From: RPQJ01 sp963746325 | Lineage (GTDB): Bacteria; Pseudomonadota; Gammaproteobacteria; Steroidobacterales; Steroidobacteraceae | NCBI GenBank assembly: GCA_963746325.1 | Contig: CAVVBC010000036.1 | Span: 1 to 64,000, forward strand | DNA length: 64,000 nt | Direction of reading: 5' to 3' | Shown: one piece after another, positions 27,892 to 37,285 of the stretch | How the letters are laid out: every line of letters begins with the position of its first letter | How positions within the stretch are numbered: position 1 is the stretch's first letter | Position numbers and translations under genes: made by a program | The notes under the pieces: generated by a model | The model's input: the letters and a program-made list of their open reading frames with translations, nothing else | Told to the model about the DNA's origin: nothing | The model's database searches: none

Positions 27892-28497
27892 TCAGGTGGA
27901 TGGGACGGTGCAGCGAAGGATGCCACGCTCGGTCACGACGAGGTCGAGCGCGACGTCCCAGGGCGCGGGCTCGAGTCGTTCGACCTGCTGCACCGAGTAC
28001 GCGATGCCGATCAGGCGCGGGCGACGAAATGATTGCGTGCGGTCGAGCCGCGGGCGCAGCGCGCGGTCGTAGAACCCCGCGCCCATGCCGAGGCGGTGAC
28101 CGCAGGAGTCGAAGCCGACCAGCGGCACCAGGATCGGTGTCGAGGTGGCGCAGCCGGGATGCGGCCGCGCGCACCGCCCGCGGGTTCGGCGATGCCGAAG
28201 CGGTTGCCGTGCAGCGTGGCGCCAGGTTCGAGCGGCACGAAGGCCATGGTGCCGTTGCGCGTGCTGACGATGTGCGGCACGTAGAGGCGGACGCCGCAGC
28301 GCCACGCCGGACCGAAGCAGGGGCGCAGGTCGACTTCGCCCGGCATGCCGAGGAAAGCCGCCACGCGGCGGCCGCGCTGCCAGACGCCGAGGCTGCGCAA
28401 CGCGGCGCGGATGGCGCGGTCGGCGATCGCGGCGTTCGGCGTCAGGGAGTGCGCGACGACTCGTCCGGAGCTGGCGGCGCAGTTCGCGGAGAGTCAT
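27892..28497 (-). CDS. ygfA: 5-formyltetrahydrofolate cyclo-ligase (three one-base frameshifts)
   Basis: Converts 5-formyl-THF to 5,10-methenyl-THF with ATP. The repaired protein is 200 residues. LRRQLRTSRRAL begins the fold; VPLEPGATLHGNRFGIAEP and PLVGFDSCGHRLGMGAGFYDR are the family's ATP/folate-site motifs, and the end LVVTERGILRC fits. Extra bases at 28434-28435, 28169-28170 and 28150-28151 break the frame; the last two read as alanine and leucine wobble doublets. The ATG at 28497 was chosen because the upstream GTG lies inside the 6S RNA. In E. coli this gene also follows ssrS and is processed from the same transcript. Confidence 0.88.
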   Translation of the reverse strand: MTLRELRRQLRTSRRALPDAERRDRRPRHPRRVAQPRRLAARPPRGGFPRHAGRSRPAPLLRSGVALRRPPLRAAHRQHAQRHHGLRAARTWRHAARQPLRHRRTRGRCARPHPGCATSTPILVPLVGFDSCGHRLGMGAGFYDRALRPRLDRTQSFRRPRLIGIAYSVQQVERLEPAPWDVALDLVVTERGILRCTVPST

Positions 28498-28516
28498 CGC
28501 AGCAGTGGAGGGGAGA

Positions 28517-28703
28517 GGCGCCACCCGCCTGTGCCGTCAAGGACCATTGCTCTCGACAAGAGCAATATTTGGGGAAGGCCGCGACACTTAAGGCTTTCCG
28601 CTCGAGGCGGACTTGCACAATGATGCCGGCTGGCCACACCCCGGGGTATTTACATTAAGGTCGAGAGGTAACCCGGCCCATGTCGAACACCGCAGGCAGC
28701 GCC
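28517..28703 (-). ncRNA. ssrS: 6S RNA
   Basis: The gap between zapA and ygfA is the classic position of 6S RNA. The minus strand contains the conserved right-hand segment AAGCCTTAAGTGTCGCGG after a GTCCGCCTCGAGCGGA hairpin, as in E. coli 6S, and the left-hand GTGTTCGACATGGGCC segment. The closing stem pairs GGCGC at 28703-28699 with the GCGCC side at 28522-28517. The resulting length, about 187 bases, matches the E. coli molecule (184). 6S RNA mimics an open promoter and sequesters sigma70 RNA polymerase. Exact ends are approximate. Confidence 0.88.
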
Positions 28704-28735
28704 AAATCGTCGAAGGTTCGGACTCGTGCGAACCC

Positions 28736-29053
28736 TCAGAGTTCAAGTTGCTGTCCCTTTTCGAGCGCGGACTCCACGCGCTCGCGCAGGGACTTGAGGC
28801 GGGCACCGAGGTCGCCCTCGACCACCGTGCCGTGCTTGCGCACCTTGATGAGCTCGTTCGCGAGGTTGAGCGCGGCGATCACCGCGATGCGATCGAGGCC
28901 CACCACTTTGCCCGAGTCGCGAATCTCTCGCATCTTGCCATCGAGGTACTCCGCCGAATCGAGCAGGTCGGAGCGTTCCTCGGCCGGGCATGCCACCTGG
29001 TACTCGCGATCGAGCAGGCGGACGCTGACGCGGGAGATGCGTTCTTCTGACAT
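28736..29053 (-). CDS. zapA: cell division protein ZapA
   Basis: A 105-residue protein that bundles FtsZ filaments at the division ring. N-terminal globular part VSVRLLDREYQVACPAEERSDLLDSA, then a long coiled coil (MREIRDSGKVVGLDRIAVIAALNLANELI and the C-terminal LKSLRERVESALEKGQQ). The ATG at 29053 overlaps the stop of the upstream gene by one base (TGATG), so they are translationally coupled. It sits just before the 6S RNA, as in E. coli. Confidence 0.93.
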   Translation of the reverse strand: MSEERISRVSVRLLDREYQVACPAEERSDLLDSAEYLDGKMREIRDSGKVVGLDRIAVIAALNLANELIKVRKHGTVVEGDLGARLKSLRERVESALEKGQQLEL

Positions 29054-29283
29054 CAACCCTGCTCCATGGACTTGAGGCGGCCGATCATCGCTTCGACGCG
29101 CGCGCGAACCTGTTCGTTCTTCTGCAGGAGATTGGCGCGTTCGCCGATCAGCGTGTCCTGCCGCTGGCGCAGGGCGCGGTTCTCTTCCTTGAGCTGGGTG
29201 ACCGTGGCCACCAGCTCCTCGAGGCGGCGTTCGATGCGTCGCAGTTCGACGTCGACAGCGGATCGGGCGGCGGGTTCGTTCAT
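29053..29283 (-). CDS. small coiled-coil protein (TIGR02449-like)
   Basis: A 76-residue, almost entirely coiled-coil protein: LRRIERRLEELVATVTQLKE, then ENRALRQRQDTLIGERANLL and a final helix ARVEAMIGRLKSMEQG. The position directly upstream of zapA and divergent from ygfB is that of the TIGR02449 family, a ZapB-like cell-division-associated group. Function is inferred from this linkage. The 91 bases up to the divergent ygfB start contain an ACTATA-rich patch suited to promoters in both directions. Confidence 0.82.
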   Translation of the reverse strand: MNEPAARSAVDVELRRIERRLEELVATVTQLKEENRALRQRQDTLIGERANLLQKNEQVRARVEAMIGRLKSMEQG

Positions 29284-29374
29284 GGAATTAACTATAGTGG
29301 TCGCACCCCGGGGAAGCAATTGAACCGGCCCCATTCGGACCGGTATTGCAGGTGCCGGTGGTACGATACGCGCA

Positions 29375-29949
29375 ATGTCGGCACCGATTGCTTTTGACGA
29401 TGTCGCGCAGGCCCTGGCGGCCAGCGGTTCCACAGTCCACGCCGCCGAGGCCCACGGCTGCCTGTGCGGCGCACTCTGCGCGCGGCGCGTCTACCTGCCC
29501 GCCGAATGGCTCGAGGAATTGCTGCCCGATGGCCCCGAACCGGGCAAGCCAGCGGGTCTCGTCGCGGGTGGTCCGCTGCGGCAGTTGTTCGACCAGAGCC
29601 GCGCCGTGCTCGAGGCGCGCGAGATGGAGTTCGAGCCGCTGCTGCCGCCCGACGCGGCGGCGCTGGCCGAGCGCGTCGCAGGCGCTCGGCGCCTGGGCGC
29701 AGGGCTTCCTCTACGGCTTCGGCGCCAGCGGGCCTGTACCAGCGCGGCGTTCTCGCCGGCGAGGTGACCGAGGTGCTCACCGATTTCGCGGAGGTGGCCC
29801 GCGCCGGGGCCGTCGGTTCCGAAAGCACGGAAGTCGAGGAATCCGCCCTGGCCGAGCTCGTCGAATTCGTGCGCGTCGGCGTGCAGCTGATCTACGACGA
29901 CCTCACCGACCTGCGCGCCGCCCAGACCACATCGACCGCGCGGCACTGA
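29375..29949 (+). CDS. ygfB: UPF0149/YgfB family protein (two one-base frameshifts)
   Basis: The repaired protein is 190 residues, close to E. coli YgfB (192). Family landmarks: EAHGCLCGALCA near residue 30, FDQSRAVLEAREMEFEPLLP, WAQGFLYGFGASG and the end LVEFVRVGVQLIYDDL. Extra bases at 29677-29678 (valine GTC/GTG) and 29732-29733 (glycine GGG/GGC) split it over three frames. It lies directly upstream of pepP, as in E. coli. In Pseudomonas a YgfB homologue modulates AlpA-dependent transcription; the role here is unknown. Confidence 0.88.
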
Positions 29950-30014
29950 GCGCCGCGACTGGTCCAGCACCCAGCTGATCCGCCACCGACACTCCACGAG
30001 ACGCTACGCTGCCC

Positions 30015-31332
30015 ATGACCCTGCGTAAAGACGAGTACGCGCGCCGCCGCAAGCAACTGATGAAGCTGATGGGCAAGGGCGCCATCGCCATCGTTCCCGC
30101 CGCGCCCGAGCGCCAGCGCAACAGCGATGTCCATTACCACTACCGGCCCGACAGCGACTTCCACTACCTCACCGGTTTCAACGAACCCGAAGCGGTCGCG
30201 GTGCTGATCCCCGGCCGCGAGCACGCGGAGTACGTGCTGTTCGTGCGCGACCGTGATCCGGCGCGCGAAACCTGGGACGGCCGCCGCGCCGGGCCCGAGG
30301 GTGCAGTGCGCGACTTCGGCGCTGACGATGCCTTCCCCATCGGCGACATCGACGACATCCTGCCGGGCCTGCTCGAGCGCTGCGAGCGGGTCTACTACTC
30401 GATGGGCGTGAATCACGATTTCGACCAGCGCGTCATCGGCTGGGTGAACACGCTGCGCGGCCAGACCAAGAACGGCATCCACAGCCCGCAGGAGTTCGTG
30501 GCGCTGGAGCACCCGCTGCACGACATGCGGCTGTTCAAGAGCCGGGCCGAGGCGGCCGTGATGAAGCGCTCGGCGCAGATCGCCGTCGGCGCCCACGTCC
30601 GCGCGATGCAGAAGACCCGGCCCGGCGTCACCGAGTACGAGGTGATGGCCGAGCTGCTGCACGAATTCCATCGGCACCAGGCCGACATCTCCTACCACCC
30701 GATCGTCGGCGGCGGCGCCAACGGCTGCATCCTGCACTACCACGAGAACTCGCGACACCCTCCGCGACGGCGACCTGCTGCTGATCGACGCGGGCTGCGA
30801 GTACGGCCTGTACGCTTCGGACATCACCCGCACGTTCCCGGTCAACGGCCGGTTCTCGCCCGAGCAGAAGGCGATCTACGACATCGTGCTCGACGCGCAG
30901 GAAGCCGCGTTCGCGTGCATCAAGCCGGGCAGTCACTGGAACGAGCCGCACGATGCCGCGGTGCGGGCGATCACGCAGGGCCTGGTGAAGGTGGGCCTGC
31001 TCAAGGGGCGCGTGCCGGCATTGATCAAGGACGGCGCCTATCGCAAGTTCTTCATGCACCGCACCGGACACTGGCTGGGCATGGACGTGCACGACGTCGG
31101 CGAATACAAGGTGGGCAGCGAATGGCGCGTCTTCGAGCCCGGCATGGCGCTCACGGTCGAGCCGGGCATCTACATCCCGGCCGGCACCAAGGGCGTGCCG
31201 AAGCGCTGGTGGAACATCGGCGTGCGGATCGAGGACGACGTGCTGGTCACCGCCAGCGGCTGCGAACTGCTCACGGCCGGCCTGCCCCGCACGACGGCGG
31301 AGATCGAACGCGTGATGGCGGCGGCTGCGTGA
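30015..31332 (+). CDS. pepP: Xaa-Pro aminopeptidase P (one-base frameshift)
   Basis: M24 metallopeptidase that removes N-terminal residues preceding proline. The repaired protein is 438 residues (E. coli 441). N-terminal creatinase domain (HYRPDSDFHYLTGFNEPEAV), catalytic domain with metal ligands in LLLIDAGCEYGLYASDITR, HRTGHWLGMDVHDVG, LTVEPGIYIP and VRIEDDVLVT. An extra base at 30752-30753 (serine codon TCG/TCC) shifts the frame just before DTLRDGD. Its stop overlaps the ubiH GTG by four bases. Confidence 0.93.
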
Positions 31333-32603
31333 CGCTGTCGCCGAGGACCCGCTCGTTGAATTCTTCGGCTGCGGAATACGACCTGGCCATCGTCGGCGGC
31401 GGTCTCGTCGGCGCATCTCTCGCCCTGTCGCTGGCGCCGCTCGGCTTGCGCATCGCGCTCCTCGAGGCGGTCGCCCCCGCGCCAGGCGAGCAGCACCCGA
31501 GTTTCGACGAGCGCACCACCGCACTCGCGAACGGCACGGTCCGCGCCTTCAAGACGCTTGGCGTATGGGCTGCGATGGAGCGCGAGGCGGCGCCCATCCG
31601 CAAGATCCACGTTTCCGACCAGGGTCGTTTCGGCACGGCGCGTGTCGACGCGGCCGAGCAGGGGCTCGAGGCGCTGGGCTATGTGGTGCCCAACCGGGTG
31701 ATCGGCGCGGCATTGTGGCAGGCGCTCGCCCGCACGCCGGCGGTAGAGGTCATCGCGCCGGCGCAGGTCACGGGCAACGAACTCGAAGGCCCTTGCCGCC
31801 GCATCGCTTTTGCAGTCGACGGCGAAGCGCGCACCTTGACGGCCCGGCTGGTCGTCGCGGCCGATGGCGTGCGCTCCATCGTGCGCGCACAGGCCGGGAT
31901 CGAGGCCGAGCATCTCGAATATGAGCAGGTGGCGCTCACGGCCGTGATGACCACCCAGCGCTTCCACGACTACGTGGCCTACGAGCGCTTCACCGAACAA
32001 GGCCCGATCGCGATCCTGCCGTTGACCGACGGCCGCTGTGGCATGGTCTGGACGCGCAAGCCGGACGACGTCGCGCGACTGCTGGCCTTGCCGGACGACG
32101 AGTTCCTGCGCGAGTTCCAGGCGGCCTTCGGCTTCCGCCTCGGGCGCTTCATGCGGATCGGGCAGCGTGCTTCGTACAACCTGATGCTCTCGCGCGCCGA
32201 GCGCCACATCGCGCAGCGCCTGGCCGTGGTCGGCAACGCGGCGCAGGGGCTGCATCCCATCGCAGGACAGGGCTTCAACCTCGGGCTCCGCGACGCGATG
32301 AGCCTGGCCGAGGTGATCGCCGACCAGCGCGTGGCCGGCATGCTCGACGCCGGCGATGCGGACCTGCTGCAGGCGTACGCCGACTGGCGCGAGACCGACC
32401 GGCGCCGCATCGTCGCCTTCACCGACGGACTCGTGCGACTCTTCTCGACGCCGCTCGGCGTGCTGCGCAGCCTGCGCAGCCTCGGCATCCTCGCCTTCGA
32501 CGTGCTGCCACCCGCCAAGTCGGCGCTGGCGCGCCTGAGCGTCGGGGCCGCCGCACGTATCCCGCGGCTCGCCCGCGGCGTGCCGCTCGCCGGGTCCCGC
32601 TGA
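31329..32603 (+). CDS. ubiH: 2-octaprenyl-6-methoxyphenol hydroxylase
   Basis: A 424-residue FAD monooxygenase of aerobic ubiquinone synthesis. Rossmann motif DLAIVGGGLVGASLALSLA at residue ~18, second FAD motif VVAADGVRSIVR, and GNAAQGLHPIAGQGFNLGLRD, the UbiH/F/I signature. GTG start overlapping pepP (GTGA), two-base gap to ubiI. Gene order pepP-ubiH-ubiI identifies it as UbiH rather than another UbiH-family member. Confidence 0.93.
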   Translation: MTLSPRTRSLNSSAAEYDLAIVGGGLVGASLALSLAPLGLRIALLEAVAPAPGEQHPSFDERTTALANGTVRAFKTLGVWAAMEREAAPIRKIHVSDQGRFGTARVDAAEQGLEALGYVVPNRVIGAALWQALARTPAVEVIAPAQVTGNELEGPCRRIAFAVDGEARTLTARLVVAADGVRSIVRAQAGIEAEHLEYEQVALTAVMTTQRFHDYVAYERFTEQGPIAILPLTDGRCGMVWTRKPDDVARLLALPDDEFLREFQAAFGFRLGRFMRIGQRASYNLMLSRAERHIAQRLAVVGNAAQGLHPIAGQGFNLGLRDAMSLAEVIADQRVAGMLDAGDADLLQAYADWRETDRRRIVAFTDGLVRLFSTPLGVLRSLRSLGILAFDVLPPAKSALARLSVGAAARIPRLARGVPLAGSR

Positions 32604-32605
32604 CC

Positions 32606-33856
32606 ATGGCTGGCCCACGCAGGAAGTTCGATTTCGACGTCGTGATCATCGGTGGCGGCATGGTCGGCACCTGCCTTGCCGCCCTCATGGCACGCGAGGA
32701 GGCGTTGTCCGGCTGGCAGGTGGCGCTGGTCGATCCCGCGCCGCCGCGCAGGCCGGACGACCAGTCGCTCGACCTCCGCGTCTCCGCGCTCTCGCGCGCG
32801 TCCGAGCGCATCCTGACCGCCGCGCGCGCGTGGGACGCGATCGCGCCGTATGCGTCGCCCTACGACGAGATGGTCGTCTGGGACGCGGCCAGCACCGTCG
32901 ACCGACCGGACGCGCTGCGTTTCGCGGCGGCCGAGACCGCCGAGCCCAACCTGGGCCACATCGTCGAAAACCTGCGCGTGCAGTGGGCCCTGCACGAGTC
33001 GCCGCTGCTCCGTGGCGTGACCGCGGTGCGCAGCAGTCTCGCCGGGCTCGAGTTCGACGCCGACGCGGCGCGGGTCACGCTCGAAGATGGGCGTCGTCTC
33101 GCCTGCCGTCTCGTCGTCGGCGCCGACGGCAGCCAGTCCGTCGCGCGCCAGCTCGCCGGCATCGGCCGGTCCGGCTGGACTTACGGCCAGACGGCGGTCG
33201 TCGCGCATCTGCAGCCCGGCCAGCCGCACCGGGGGACTGCGTGGCAGCGGTTCCTGCCGGATGGCCCGCTCGCGCTGCTGCCGCTCAGCGATGGCCGCGT
33301 CTCGCTGGTGTGGACGACTACGCCCGACGAGGCAGCCGCGCTGCTCGCGGCCGACGACGCTGAATTCAGCGAGCGCGTGTCGGTCGCGAGCGATCACGTG
33401 CTCGGCGAGCTGAAAGCTGCGAGCGCGCGCGCGGGGTTTCCGCTCGCGCTGTGGCACGCGCGCGCCTACGTGCAGCCGCGGCTCGCACTCGTCGGCGATG
33501 CCGCGCACACCATCCATCCGCTGGCGGGCCAGGGCGTGAACCTGGGCTTCCTCGATTGCGCGAGCCTGGTGCAGGTGCTCGCCGACGCCGTGTCGCGCGG
33601 CGAGGAGCCGCACGGCCTCCGCGCGCTGCGCCGCTACGAACGCTGGCGTCGCAGCGAAAACGCCGTCGTGCTCGCGATCTGCGATACGCTCAACCGGCTG
33701 TTCACGGAGAAGAGCGTCGCTGTCGCCGGACTGCGCCGCCTGGGCTTGTCCGTCGTCACCAGCCAGCCGTTCCTGCGCCGGACGCTGATCGAGCGGGCGC
33801 TCGGTGTCGGCGGCGACGCCCCCCAACTGGCCCGGCGCACGGCCGCGTCGAATTGA
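32606..33856 (+). CDS. ubiI: UbiH/UbiF-family FAD hydroxylase, UbiI (VisC) position
   Basis: A 416-residue FAD monooxygenase of ubiquinone biosynthesis, C5 hydroxylation in E. coli. Motifs: VVIIGGGMVGTCLAALMA, LVVGADGSQSVARQ and GDAAHTIHPLAGQGVNLGFLD. It follows ubiH immediately and is presumably co-transcribed. The position equals visC/ubiI in E. coli, although some lineages have UbiM or UbiL with other specificities, so the regiospecificity is an inference. Confidence 0.88.
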   Translation: MAGPRRKFDFDVVIIGGGMVGTCLAALMAREEALSGWQVALVDPAPPRRPDDQSLDLRVSALSRASERILTAARAWDAIAPYASPYDEMVVWDAASTVDRPDALRFAAAETAEPNLGHIVENLRVQWALHESPLLRGVTAVRSSLAGLEFDADAARVTLEDGRRLACRLVVGADGSQSVARQLAGIGRSGWTYGQTAVVAHLQPGQPHRGTAWQRFLPDGPLALLPLSDGRVSLVWTTTPDEAAALLAADDAEFSERVSVASDHVLGELKAASARAGFPLALWHARAYVQPRLALVGDAAHTIHPLAGQGVNLGFLDCASLVQVLADAVSRGEEPHGLRALRRYERWRRSENAVVLAICDTLNRLFTEKSVAVAGLRRLGLSVVTSQPFLRRTLIERALGVGGDAPQLARRTAASN

Positions 33857-33859
33857 ACG

Positions 33860-33876
33860 GCAGGCCGACGGCCTGC
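33860..33876. repeat. 17-base palindrome, REP-like
   Basis: GCAGGCCGACGGCCTGC is an 8-bp perfect palindrome around a central A, placed three bases after the ubiI stop. It shares its core with the palindrome at 16165-16183. In an mRNA it would form a small stem that could protect or attenuate the ubi transcript before the acyl-CoA dehydrogenase gene. Confidence 0.55.
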
Positions 33877-33887
33877 GGAGCCTCGCG

Positions 33888-35573
33888 ATGCAGAACGAGA
33901 ACTGGCCGGACACGCTTTTCACGCAGTCGCCACCCGGGCTCGGCAACCAGTTCGACGACGATCCGCTGCTGGCCTCCTGGCTCAAGCGTTCGCTGCCGGC
34001 GACGCTGAACGCCGAACTGCGCAGCGAGTTGCGCGAGCTCGGGGCGCTCGCGGGTGGCGAGCTTTACCAGCTGCAACAGTCCGACCTCGCGCACGAACCG
34101 GTGTTGACGCAATGGGACGCCTGGGGCAAGCGGATCGATGCCGTCGCGGTTTCGCCACTCTGGCAGCGCGCCGAGCGGCTCGCTGCGCAGCATGGTCTCG
34201 TCGCCACGGCGTACGACACCGCATTGGGGCGACACGCGCGCATTGCGCAGTTCCTCAAGGTGTACCTGTTCCATCCGTCGTCCGATGTCTACACCTGCCC
34301 CCTTGCCATGACCGACGGCGCCGCCCGCTGCCTGCTCGAGGCAGGGGACCAGGCGCTGATCGATCGTGCGGTGCCGCATCTCACCTCACGTGACCCCGCC
34401 ACGTTCTGGACCAGTGGCCAGTGGATGACCGAGACGACGGGCGGTTCCGATGTCGGCCGCTCCGAGACGCGAGCGGTGCCCGACGGCGAGGGCGGCTGGC
34501 GCCTGTACGGTCGCAAGTGGTTCACGTCGGCGGTGACGTCGCAGATGGCGCTGACGCTGGCGCGCCCAGAAGGCAATCCACCCGGCGGCAAGGGCCTCGC
34601 GATGTTCTATCTCGAGATCCGCGATGCGGCCGGGCTGCTGAACGGCATCCGCGTCGACCGGCTCAAGGACAAGCTCGGCACGCGCAAGGTGCCGACCGCC
34701 GAGCTGCTGCTCGACGGTACGCGCGCACGACTGGTGGGGCCGCCACTCAACGGCACGCGGTCGATCGAGCCGATGCTCGGCGTCACTCGAATGTGGAACA
34801 GCGTCTGTGCCACGGCCTTCATGCGTCGCGGCCTCGCGCTTGCGCGCTCCTACGCCAGGCAGCGCAAGGCATTCGGCCAGCCGCTGGAGCAATTGCCGCT
34901 GCACGCAGACACGCTCGCCGGACTCGAGGCCGAGACCTGGGGCGCGTTCCTGATGACTTTCCTGCTGGTCGAGCTCAATGGCCGGATGGAGCAGGGCGAG
35001 CTCGATTCCGAGCAGCGCGCGCTGCTGCGCCTGTTGACTCCGCTCACCAAGCTCATCACCGGCAAGCAGGCAGTGGCCGTCGTCACCGAAGTCATCGAGA
35101 GTTTCGGCGGGGCAGGCTACGTCGAGGACACGGGCTTGCCGCAGTTGCTGCGCGACACGCACGTGCTGCCGATCTGGGAAGGCACCACCAACGTGCTCGC
35201 ACTGGACGCGCTGCTGCGGAGCGACCTGCCCGCGGGGCTCGCGGCGCTGATGGCTCGAGCCTCGTCCTGCCTGCGCTCCGTGTCGGAGCCACGCATGGTC
35301 GCCGCGACGCAACAGGCGCTGGGCGCGCTGGAACGCGCGGCCCTGGTGCTCGAGAGCGGACAGGAGCCGGAGGTGCTGCAAGCCGGCGCACGCCGGCTGG
35401 CAATGACCCTCGCGCGCTCGCTGCAGCTCACCCTGCTTTGCGAGCACGCGCAATGGATGATCGACCACGGCGGCGATCGCCGTGGCTACGCAGCCGCCAT
35501 GCGATTTGCACGACAACCGGTGGACCTGATGACGGAAGTCGACCCGCAAGCGGATCGCCTGCTGCTCGGCTGA
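33888..35573 (+). CDS. AidB-like acyl-CoA dehydrogenase
   Basis: A 561-residue flavoprotein. The domain order is that of long ACADs of the AidB type: an extra N-terminal segment, then FAD-binding WMTETTGGSDVG, GGWRLYGRKWFTSAV, LKDKLGTRKVPTAELLLDGTRA and the helical C-terminal domain RQRKAFGQPLEQLPLH. E. coli AidB protects DNA during alkylation stress and has weak dehydrogenase activity; related proteins act in fatty-acid catabolism. The start at 33888 was preferred to a longer frame that would run back into ubiI. It is 31 bases after ubiI. Confidence 0.85.
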   Translation: MQNENWPDTLFTQSPPGLGNQFDDDPLLASWLKRSLPATLNAELRSELRELGALAGGELYQLQQSDLAHEPVLTQWDAWGKRIDAVAVSPLWQRAERLAAQHGLVATAYDTALGRHARIAQFLKVYLFHPSSDVYTCPLAMTDGAARCLLEAGDQALIDRAVPHLTSRDPATFWTSGQWMTETTGGSDVGRSETRAVPDGEGGWRLYGRKWFTSAVTSQMALTLARPEGNPPGGKGLAMFYLEIRDAAGLLNGIRVDRLKDKLGTRKVPTAELLLDGTRARLVGPPLNGTRSIEPMLGVTRMWNSVCATAFMRRGLALARSYARQRKAFGQPLEQLPLHADTLAGLEAETWGAFLMTFLLVELNGRMEQGELDSEQRALLRLLTPLTKLITGKQAVAVVTEVIESFGGAGYVEDTGLPQLLRDTHVLPIWEGTTNVLALDALLRSDLPAGLAALMARASSCLRSVSEPRMVAATQQALGALERAALVLESGQEPEVLQAGARRLAMTLARSLQLTLLCEHAQWMIDHGGDRRGYAAAMRFARQPVDLMTEVDPQADRLLLG

Positions 35574-35586
35574 TGCAGGTGCAGGC

Positions 35587-36303
35587 GTGAACGGGTTGAT
35601 CGGGCTCGGCGGCACAATATTCCTGCTGTTGCTGGCAGGTGCGTCGATCGGCACGTTCGATCGCACTCGCTTTGCACCACGCTGGCTGCTGGTCGCCGCC
35701 CTGCTGGTGGCGATCAATGACGCCCTGCTCACCGGGCTTTATGGCGCGGTGCCGGATCTGCTGCCCGACAGCTCCTGGAACTGGCAGGGCAAGTTGCTCG
35801 CTCTGGCGGCAACCCTCGCGCTCGCGGCCCTGCCGGCGTTCGGCTGGCGTCGTGTCGGCCTGACGCTGACGCAGGCGCCGGGCAGCCTGCGCGCCGCACT
35901 GCCCGTGCTGGCGCTCTACTGCGCGTTCTTCCTGGCCCTTGCGGTGGCTTTCCCGAACGACGCCGTGACGGCCGAGGACGTGGCGTTCCAGCTCACGCTG
36001 CCGGGGCTGGAAGAGGAAACGTTTTACCGGGGGCTCCTGCTGTATGCCCTGAGCCGCGCGTTCACCGGCCGGGTGCGCTTTCTCGGTGTCGACTGGGGCT
36101 GGGGCGCGGTGCTGTCGTGCCTGCTGTTCGGCATGGCGCATGCCTTCGGGTTCGCGGGCGGCCAGTTCAATTTCGACGTCCTCACCATGGCGTTGACCGC
36201 GCTGCCTTCCTTCATCGCCGTCTGGCTGGTGTTGCGGACGGGCAGCGTGTTGCTGCCGATCGTGCTGCACAACTTCGGCAATGCCATCTCGATGCTCATC
36301 TAG
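35587..36303 (+). CDS. CPBP-family intramembrane metalloprotease
   Basis: A 238-residue membrane protein with about seven hydrophobic segments. The CPBP (CAAX protease/bacteriocin-processing) motifs are complete: EEETFYRG (EExxxR), FGMAH (FxxxH) and LHNFGNA (HxxxN/B). The substrate is unknown. GTG start 13 bases after the ACAD stop, so co-transcription is likely. Confidence 0.88.
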   Translation: MNGLIGLGGTIFLLLLAGASIGTFDRTRFAPRWLLVAALLVAINDALLTGLYGAVPDLLPDSSWNWQGKLLALAATLALAALPAFGWRRVGLTLTQAPGSLRAALPVLALYCAFFLALAVAFPNDAVTAEDVAFQLTLPGLEEETFYRGLLLYALSRAFTGRVRFLGVDWGWGAVLSCLLFGMAHAFGFAGGQFNFDVLTMALTALPSFIAVWLVLRTGSVLLPIVLHNFGNAISMLI

Positions 36304-36391
36304 CGACGAGACGGTAAAGCTCTGCTCCCCACTGCCACTGGCCGGCCAGAGCGTGTAAAAGGAGCAAACGCTGATTCGGGGGAAGCAGCAC

Positions 36392-37285
36392 ATGACGACC
36401 GATGCTTTGTCGGGTGAAGCGCAGGGCGAGGCTGCGTCCGCCGCTGGTACCCACGCCGCTGCCACCGTGACGGTCGACGCTGCGAGCGCGCTGCCATTCG
36501 TCGCTCCCTGTCGGCGGCTCGACACGTGGGCGCCGTTCGGCTGGATCGCCCACGCCTGGGCCGATCTCCGCGCTGCGCCGCGCCAGAGCCTCACCTACGG
36601 CGTGGTCGTCGTGCTGCTGAGCTGGGCGCTCGCCTATGTGGCCATCCGCTTCGGCGGCTATTTCGAATTGCTGGCGCTGGTGTCGGGCTTCATCCTGATC
36701 GCACCGTTGCTCGCGGTCGGCACCTATTCGATCAGCGACCAGCTCGAGCGCGGTCTGCAGCCTTCGCTGCGCCGCTGCTTCATCGAGGAGCGTCGCGCAT
36801 TCGGCAACCTGATGGTGTTCGCGCTGATGCTGATGGTCGTGTTCCTGGTCTGGTGGCGCGCGGCGTCGGCGGTCCACATCTTCTTCCCGCAGGACATGAC
36901 CACGCGCGACTGGACCCAGTACCTGACCTTTCTCGGCATCGGCAGCGTCATCGGCTCGATGTTCGCGTTGATCGTCTTTGCCGCGGCTGCCTTCTCGCTG
37001 CCCATGCTCATGGATCGCGAGGCTGACGCGATCACCGCCGTCGTCACCAGCATCAATGCGGTGCTGCGCAACAAGCCCGCGATGGCGGTCTGGGCGGCGT
37101 TGATCGTGCTGGCCGTGGCGCCGGGTTTCGCCTTGCTGCTGCTTGGCCGTGAGCAGGGCGCAAGGTTCGCGGTCGTGATGGCTGCCCTGGGCCTGACGTT
37201 GCCACTGATCGGGCATGCGACATGGCACGCCTATCGCGCCACGATCGATGCTGCGGCGTGGCCAAGGAACGAACACCTCGAATGA
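36392..37285 (+). CDS. DUF2189 membrane protein
   Basis: A 297-residue inner-membrane protein with an Ala/Thr-rich cytoplasmic N-terminus of ~50 residues, then W-x-DLRAAPRQSLTYG, the DUF2189 hallmark, and about six membrane helices (VVVVLLSWALAYVAI, ELLALVSGFILIAPLLAVG, NLMVFALMLMVVFLVWW and others). Function unknown. GGAAGCAGC precedes the ATG. Its stop overlaps the next ATG by four bases. Confidence 0.85.
   Translation: MTTDALSGEAQGEAASAAGTHAAATVTVDAASALPFVAPCRRLDTWAPFGWIAHAWADLRAAPRQSLTYGVVVVLLSWALAYVAIRFGGYFELLALVSGFILIAPLLAVGTYSISDQLERGLQPSLRRCFIEERRAFGNLMVFALMLMVVFLVWWRAASAVHIFFPQDMTTRDWTQYLTFLGIGSVIGSMFALIVFAAAAFSLPMLMDREADAITAVVTSINAVLRNKPAMAVWAALIVLAVAPGFALLLLGREQGARFAVVMAALGLTLPLIGHATWHAYRATIDAAAWPRNEHLE

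Noticed and set aside
28498..28524. GTG at 28524 as the start of ygfA
   Set aside because: It would put the first codons inside the closing stem of the 6S RNA; the ATG at 28497 starts at the usual family position.
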